A DNA stretch of 64,000 nucleotides from CBDDBH01 sp965225625 (GTDB lineage Bacteria; Pseudomonadota; Gammaproteobacteria; JADZEE01), in the NCBI GenBank assembly GCA_965225625.1, contig CBDDBH010000034.1, positions 124,001 through 188,000 on the forward strand. Reading direction: 5' to 3'. The position numbers and the translations under genes were made by a program. Below the pieces are notes generated by a model. It ran no database searches and had not been told where the DNA came from. It saw only the letters and a list, made by a program, of their open reading frames with translations. Of this stretch, positions 58,752 through 64,000 are shown piece after piece (position 1 is the stretch's first letter; every line of letters begins with the position of its first letter).

Positions 58752-61711
58752 CTATTTCGCATTGCGCACAGCCGCCCGACCGGAAGGGTTGTTTAGCTCG
58801 CCGCTTGCTGTTGCGGGAAAATATCCGCGGTCACGGCCGAATTTCTCCGGACGTTTGATGATTTGCGAATCTGACTCCGGCAACTGCAACGTGGCGTGGT
58901 TTGCACCCAGGGCTTGAACGAGTACGCGTTTTCTAGATTTATCCAGCAAAGCGGAGTGATAGAAACGCATGAAAGTTTGTTTGTCAATTACCTCGATGGC
59001 TGCGGCCAAACGTTCGCGTGAGTTGAACTCGTAGCGCTGCAGGTCGAGCTCCTCCCAATAGCGATTCGATCGGGTCCGCAGACGATCGTCAGTTTGTAAC
59101 AAACGGCTGATCAGGCCCTGCTTATGTTCTGCGAATGTTTCATCCGGTAACGATTGAAGCTGCTGAGCGAAGCTGTTCACGAAAGCTGTGATGTGTGATT
59201 CCAGTGCGACCGGATCGGCAACCGGTGACTGCACTACGTATAGAACTCCGGGGACCTGCAGATACGGTGATGAGCCTCCGAACACGATATAGCCGAGCTG
59301 TTTGTCAGTACGTAATTCGTTATAAAAAGGGGACGACGTCAATTGCCCCAAAATCTCGAAGTTGGCGCGTGTGCGCAATGACTTGTCAGTTCCCTGGATG
59401 TATGCGGAAAGCGCAGAATCGGGATGCTCGATATCGAGTTTGCGTAGGTAATCGTCGCCGTCGCGTAACTTAACCACTTGGCCCGGAGCGACTTGACTTG
59501 GCATAGCATCTGCAATCAACGAGCGCCGGACAAGTGCTCCTAAATTTAGGCTATCGTTAGTGTTTACATTGCCGTGCGACAGGGCGATGACATAAACTTT
59601 TTCGAACATTTTGGGTATGAAACGCCGCAAGCTATTTGCAGTCACACTTTCCAAGGCACTAAGGCGTTGGTCCACGGTCCAGTAGGGCCGCACGAGAAGG
59701 TTGCGGATTTCCTTAGTCGTTTGCTCGTAGGGTGGTGCATCTTTCACGTTTTTCAAGTCGCGTTGCAAATCGTCTTTCAATGCCGTGAATCTCTGTTCGT
59801 CGATTACGGGATTGAGCAGTGTGGAAAATATGCGTTCGAGTAATTCGCCTTGCTTATCGTCGTAGCCGGAAACTCTAATAGAAATTCCACGTATGTGTTG
59901 ATACAGGTCGTAATTCAGACCCGCAAGTAATGCCGGATAGCTGTATTCGGTTAAATTGTCATTGACCATTCGCACTAGTAGTTCGGTTAGAGCCGAATGC
60001 AGCGCGCTGTCGTTGACCTTCGGTGATCTCACGGAGACAAAAAAGTCAGCGCGGGGTTGTGCAAAATTCGTATCTTGCTTATGCCAGAGTTCAAAACCGG
60101 GGTGGCCGATTATCTTGCCGGGAATGTCGGAGAGCACCTGTGGTGGTTTCAGATCGAACCGGGTTGGTATAAATACATTCGGTCCGGGCAGCGCGAGTTG
60201 CGTGGGGGCTTGCTCGTCGCGCCAACGTCCTAGTACTGCTTCATCGATAGGTGTAACTGCGTATCGGGTACCGTACCAGGGATCTTCAGAGTCGGTTGGC
60301 AGGTTCAGCGCGACGATTGTCACGAGCACATTGTCGGGCGTCAGATATCCAATAAAGTGACGGATTAACTCAGGTGAATAGTTTTCCAGGCGATAGGGGC
60401 CATGCAAAACATCGGCCGGCGGATAGTGTTGAAGATCACTTGCGATGTTACGGACATAATTGCTAGCGGGCATTTTCTGCTTAAATCGGAAAGCGATATC
60501 GTTTAAACGGCGCTGCTCGTCGAATCGCCACGCGTCAATCCCCTTTTTGTCAATCAGGCGCAAGCTAGCGAATACGAGCGTTGTTATGTCATCAATATGT
60601 TTCATGCCCTCCGCTGTCAGCGCGATATTTATCGCCAATGCGGCATCGTCGCTGGAGTCCATTCCCAAACCCGCGCTTAGTGAATCGGCCCAGCCCCGGC
60701 TTTTCAGTAGCGACAGGAGACTACCGCGACCTTCGTGCCCAAGGAGATTGGCGATGTAAGAAACTGGCGCGGTGAGATAGTGCTCTTTAACAGCGGGTAG
60801 TGGAAATGACATCATTAAGGTTCGCCGATCGGAAATCGGTAAAACGTTAACACGCGCAGGTAATCGTCCCGCTTGGAACAACACTTCGTTTTCCGCGGGC
60901 GATGGAAGTATTTCGATTGGTGATGGCGGAAAATTTCTCGCGCACCCATTTTTTCAGCGTCGGCAGGGGCTCGCGCCCGAGCACCGTCAGGGTCATGAGG
61001 TTGGCAGAGTAATAGCGCTCATAAAATTTCAGCAGTTCGGCACGAATTTCACTGCCGTCACGGTCAGCCAATGTATCGAGACTGCCTACGTTGAACTTTG
61101 AAAATGGATGTGAGGGATTAGCAATTTGCTGCGTGACTGAGTAGGTTCGGCGTCGATCGTCTTTTAGTTTGGACTGATATTCGGAATGCACGGCGTTCTT
61201 CTCACGCGCAACGTATTTAGCGTTAAATGTTGGCGCCAAGAAAAACTGACTGAATCGATCTAACGCTGGCTCCAGATGGTCTTTTTCGATCTCGAAAAAG
61301 TAGTTGGTATTCTCGAATGCAGTGTAAGCATTGTGATTGCCGCCGTGCGTTGTAATGAAGTCCCTGATATTCACCAGCGGCTGGATATTTTTCCGTGCCA
61401 AGAAACAACATGTGTTCGAGGAAATGTGCCAGTCCCTGGCGTCCAGTCGGCTCGCTACGGCTACCTACGGCTACATCCAATGCCGCAGCGGCTTTATCGG
61501 TATCGGGATCCGAGATAACCACCACCTGTAGTTTGTTCGCAAGCACGAAATATGCGTAATCACGTTCGTCGTTGGCGCTCTTGACGATAACGTGTGCTTG
61601 GGCGCTGGCGGCCGAGGACTCTGCGAACGCCAGATTTGCGCTCGATAGAAAAAGCAACGCAAAAGTGAATAAACCGAAATTGAATGCGCCGTCGCGCGTG
61701 TCATTACTCAT
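58752..61711 (-). pseudogene. Pitrilysin/insulinase-family (M16) metallopeptidase, broken by two frameshifts
   Basis: Three overlapping open frames on the minus strand spell one M16 protein of about 985 codons. The first (61711 to about 61363) has a signal peptide (FTFALLFLSSANLAFA) and the zinc motif HFLEHMLFLGTEKYP. The second has DFITTHGGNHNAYTAFENTNYFFEIEK. The third has ENEVLFQAGRLPARVNVLPISD through the C-terminus (FGGSSPYLQVPGVLYVVQSP). The joins fit single inserted bases, at the CCC run 61362-61364 and near 60909-60916. Family is certain. Either the gene is a pseudogene, or these are assembly errors. Confidence 0.88.
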
Positions 61712-61798
61712 TTATTTGCCTCATGTTGTATTGATGCTGGTAGACAGCGCCGCGCCCGGCAGGTTCACCGGCGCCGAGTATAATCGCATACTGCGACG

Positions 61799-62887
61799 AT
61801 GAGCAGCGAGGCAGATAAGGCACGCAAGATTATCCACGTAGATATGGATGCTTATTACGCCTCGGTAGAGCAGCGTGATACTCCGGAGTTGCGAGGTAAA
61901 CCTGTAATTGTCGGCGGAGACCCGCAAAGCCGGGGAGTGGTGGCCGCCTGCAGCTATGAGGCGAGAACCTACGGAATCCACTCTGCGATGGCGGCAGCGG
62001 AAGCTTATCGCAGGTGTCCGCAGGCCGTATTTGTACGGCCTCGATTCTCGGTTTACCGAGAAATTTCCTTAGAAATCCGGAAAATATTTAGGCGCTATAC
62101 CGATCTGGTCGAACCTTTATCATTAGACGAAGCATACCTCGATGTTACCGCCTGCCAATCGCACCAAGGCTCGGCGACGTTAATCGCGCAAGCGATAAAA
62201 GCAGAGATAAAGTCCGAACTGGCGCTGGTCGCTTCGGCAGGAATTTCCTACAACAAGTTCCTCGCAAAGATCGCATCCGACGTAGATAAACCCGACGGTT
62301 TATTTGTCATTACGCCTGAACAAGGTGCGACGTTCATTGAGCAGTTGCCGATTCGAACGTTTTTCGGAATCGGACCAGCGACGGAACGTCGCATGAAGTC
62401 TCTGGGAATTTTCACTGGTGCAGATCTAAAGCGGTGGAGTCGGGAGCAGTTACAGAAACGCTTCGGCAAAACCGGTCGGTACTATTACGATATCGCGCGC
62501 GGCGTGGATGAACGAGCAGTGCATTCCACGCGCGTGCGTAAATCGCTGAGCACCGAAACAACATTTGCACACGATCTGGACGACCGTGCCGAAATGCTCG
62601 CGCATCTGGAGCGGCTGGCCGGGCAGGTCATTGCGAGTCTCGAATCACACGAACTGGATGCGCACACTATTAATATTAAGGTCAGGTACTCCGACTTCAC
62701 CTTGATAACCCGCGCTCAAACCTTAAATGGAACCTTGTGCACGGAACCTGATCTGGTAACAAAACTACGCGAACTGCTATCACGTACCGAAGCAGGTGCA
62801 CGGAAAGTCAGACTGTTGGGTGTTTGCGCAGCGAACTTGTTCAGCAATCGAGATAGCTTGGAGGTGACACAATTATTGTTGTTTTAG
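61799..62887 (+). CDS. dinB: DNA polymerase IV
   Basis: A 362-residue Y-family polymerase. Metal-binding acidic residues are in IIHVDMDAYYASVEQRD (Asp15, Asp17) and LSLDEAYLDVTA. Further motifs are VVAACSYEARTYGIHSAM and SAGISYNKFLAKIASDVDKPDG, and the little finger domain ends the protein. A TATAAT hexamer ends 15 nt before the ATG, suggesting a very short leader. I find no LexA box in the 90 bases upstream. It lies divergently from the broken M16 gene. Confidence 0.95.
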   Translation: MSSEADKARKIIHVDMDAYYASVEQRDTPELRGKPVIVGGDPQSRGVVAACSYEARTYGIHSAMAAAEAYRRCPQAVFVRPRFSVYREISLEIRKIFRRYTDLVEPLSLDEAYLDVTACQSHQGSATLIAQAIKAEIKSELALVASAGISYNKFLAKIASDVDKPDGLFVITPEQGATFIEQLPIRTFFGIGPATERRMKSLGIFTGADLKRWSREQLQKRFGKTGRYYYDIARGVDERAVHSTRVRKSLSTETTFAHDLDDRAEMLAHLERLAGQVIASLESHELDAHTINIKVRYSDFTLITRAQTLNGTLCTEPDLVTKLRELLSRTEAGARKVRLLGVCAANLFSNRDSLEVTQLLLF

Positions 62888-62959
62888 TGGCGCCGTTCGT
62901 TCTGTTAAAGCGTAGTAATAATTGCATATGTTTTTAGCTTGCATGCGACAGAGGTCCAA

Positions 62960-63301
62960 TCAGCGGGTTAACGCCATCAAGCCAAACAGGAATGGTGACC
63001 ATGACGCCAGCAATAGTGAAAACAGTCCGGCTTCAAGCCACAAAATGTGTCGATAACGTCTTCGTTCCCTAGCCTGCGTGTTTGCCATGAAAACACCGGT
63101 CATTGTCATCTCGAGCAGAAAAACGAATACAACGATCATGGCAAGTGCGGGGCCGATCACATTCGTATAGAGTTGCACCCCGGAAAAGTTGGCCGCGTGA
63201 TCAGCAAACGGCGCCGTTGCAACCAGGGCGAGAGTCATCGCGGCGAGTAGGGCGCGAAGTACTCCAATGTACGTAATCATCGATACCACCGATATTTGCA
63301 T
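62960..63301 (-). CDS. Hypothetical small membrane protein
   Basis: A 113-residue hydrophobic protein with three probable membrane helices: YIGVLRALLAAMTLALVATAPF, VIGPALAMIVVFVFLLEMTM and WLEAGLFSLLLASWSPFLFGLMA. The cytoplasmic loop TQARERRRYRH is basic. No family recognised. It sits between dinB and avtA on the opposite strand. An alternative start at Met8 is possible. Confidence 0.55.
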   Translation of the reverse strand: MQISVVSMITYIGVLRALLAAMTLALVATAPFADHAANFSGVQLYTNVIGPALAMIVVFVFLLEMTMTGVFMANTQARERRRYRHILWLEAGLFSLLLASWSPFLFGLMALTR

Positions 63302-63349
63302 TTGTGCGAACCAGCACTATTGTCCCACGACCATTATGAACCTGCCTGT

Positions 63350-64000
63350 ATGAAACTCTCCAAGTTCGGCGAAAAATTCACCCGCGAATCCGGTACTCGT
63401 CAGTTAATGGATGATTTCGGTGAATTAGCGGCGCACGGTGATCAGATCTACATGCTCGGTGGCGGTAATCCGAGCCACATTCCGCAAGTCGAGCAGCTAT
63501 TTCGGCAGCGAATGCAGGAACTGCTGGCGGATCCTGCCGCATTTGCCAACTTTATCGGCGACTACGATCCGCCACAGGGAAATCTGGCGTTCCTGGATGC
63601 ACTCGTCGGATTGCTGCGCAATGAATACGGCTGGAATATCAACGCAAAGAACATTGCAGTGACGAATGGTAGTCAGGCGAGCTTTTTCATGTTGTTCAAT
63701 TTGCTTGCGGGTGAGTTCAGTGATGGTAGTCGTAAAGAGATCATGTTGCCGCTGACGCCCGAGTACATCGGTTATTCCGACGTTGGTTTGAGCGATGGTC
63801 TGTTCACTTCGCAGCGGCCGACGATCGAGCATTTGGACGATCGATTGTTCAAATATCACGTGGACTTCGGTGCCTTAGAGATTACCGATGACATCGCAGC
63901 AATTTGTGTGTCAAGACCGACCAATCCGACCGGCAACGTATTGACCGACGAGGAGGTAAGTGGTCTTGCCGCGCTTGCTAAGGTGCATAGTGTTCCGCTC
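63350..64000 (+). CDS. avtA: Valine-pyruvate aminotransferase, 5' part (3' end outside window)
   Basis: The first 217 codons of a PLP-dependent class I aminotransferase, cut by the right edge. MKLSKFGEKFTRESGTRQLMDDFG, YMLGGGNPSHIPQVEQLFRQRM, GDYDPPQGNLAFLDAL and VTNGSQASFFMLFNLLAGEF closely follow AvtA, which transfers the amino group from alanine to 2-oxoisovalerate to form valine. The PLP lysine lies beyond the window. Identification is strong because AvtA has a characteristic N-terminus. Confidence 0.9.
   Translation, partial: MKLSKFGEKFTRESGTRQLMDDFGELAAHGDQIYMLGGGNPSHIPQVEQLFRQRMQELLADPAAFANFIGDYDPPQGNLAFLDALVGLLRNEYGWNINAKNIAVTNGSQASFFMLFNLLAGEFSDGSRKEIMLPLTPEYIGYSDVGLSDGLFTSQRPTIEHLDDRLFKYHVDFGALEITDDIAAICVSRPTNPTGNVLTDEEVSGLAALAKVHSVPL

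Noticed and set aside
61690..61798. LexA box before dinB
   Set aside because: CTG and CAG triplets occur but not with a 10-base gap, so SOS control of this gene is not supported.
1..64000. CRISPR arrays, rRNA and tRNA genes
   Set aside because: I looked for regularly spaced repeats, rRNA-like conserved stretches and tRNA T-loop patterns and saw none that convinced me; a covariance-model scan could still find a tRNA or small RNA.

Overview
The window looks like a chromosomal segment of an uncultured gammaproteobacterium of moderate to slightly high GC. The support is a CpxRA/CpxP-type stress locus, a DUF2333 protein, TrmO, AvtA, an Lhr helicase and a lexA-imuA-imuB/dnaE2 mutagenesis cassette. 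Taxonomy is inferred from gene content only. No rRNA, tRNA, CRISPR array or phage module was recognised.

Bases 1-12473 form a catabolic island read outwards from a central promoter region (5234-5584). Leftwards lie a three-subunit molybdenum hydroxylase of the xanthine dehydrogenase/CO dehydrogenase superfamily (FAD, 2Fe-2S and Mo subunits), a CoxG-like protein and a solute-binding-like protein cut by the window edge. Rightwards lie an LLM-type flavin oxidoreductase, a fumarylacetoacetate-hydrolase family enzyme, a LeuA/homocitrate-synthase-like enzyme, two tandem ketopantoate-reductase-like enzymes and a creatinase-like M24 enzyme. This mix fits oxidative breakdown of an organic, possibly N-heterocyclic, substrate, but the substrate cannot be read from sequence.

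Bases 12600-13612 hold a MerR-style promoter with a perfect 20-bp palindrome in front of a small membrane protein, with no merR gene beside it. Bases 14497-25498 carry two 2-oxoacid:ferredoxin oxidoreductase systems (KorAB-like and IorA/IorB-like), an old-yellow-enzyme family oxidoreductase, a phytoene-desaturase-like flavoprotein and an enoyl-CoA hydratase. Two related palindromic repeats then flank a small PPOX-fold gene.

Bases 26253-31560 contain a CpxA/CpxR-like two-component system divergent from a CpxP/Spy-like periplasmic protein, with CpxR-type boxes between them. An IS1182-family element has split a hairpin just downstream. Bases 31678-38150 are an SOS mutagenesis cassette: lexA2 with two operator boxes, imuA, imuB, and dnaE2 with its own box. 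Bases 38153-48484 are mixed housekeeping: GST, GFA protein, serC-serA, DUF2333, RRM protein, DUF192, IalB-like, TrmO, VanZ-like and HDOD proteins.

Bases 48550-64000 hold a large Lhr helicase, an M28 peptidase, a 254-bp MITE-like element, a hipBA module whose toxin lacks the usual catalytic aspartate, a radical SAM protein, an FHA protein, a frameshifted M16 peptidase, dinB and the start of avtA. A dispersed palindromic repeat with CTAG ends recurs at five places. In two of them it supplies the TAG stop codon of a gene.
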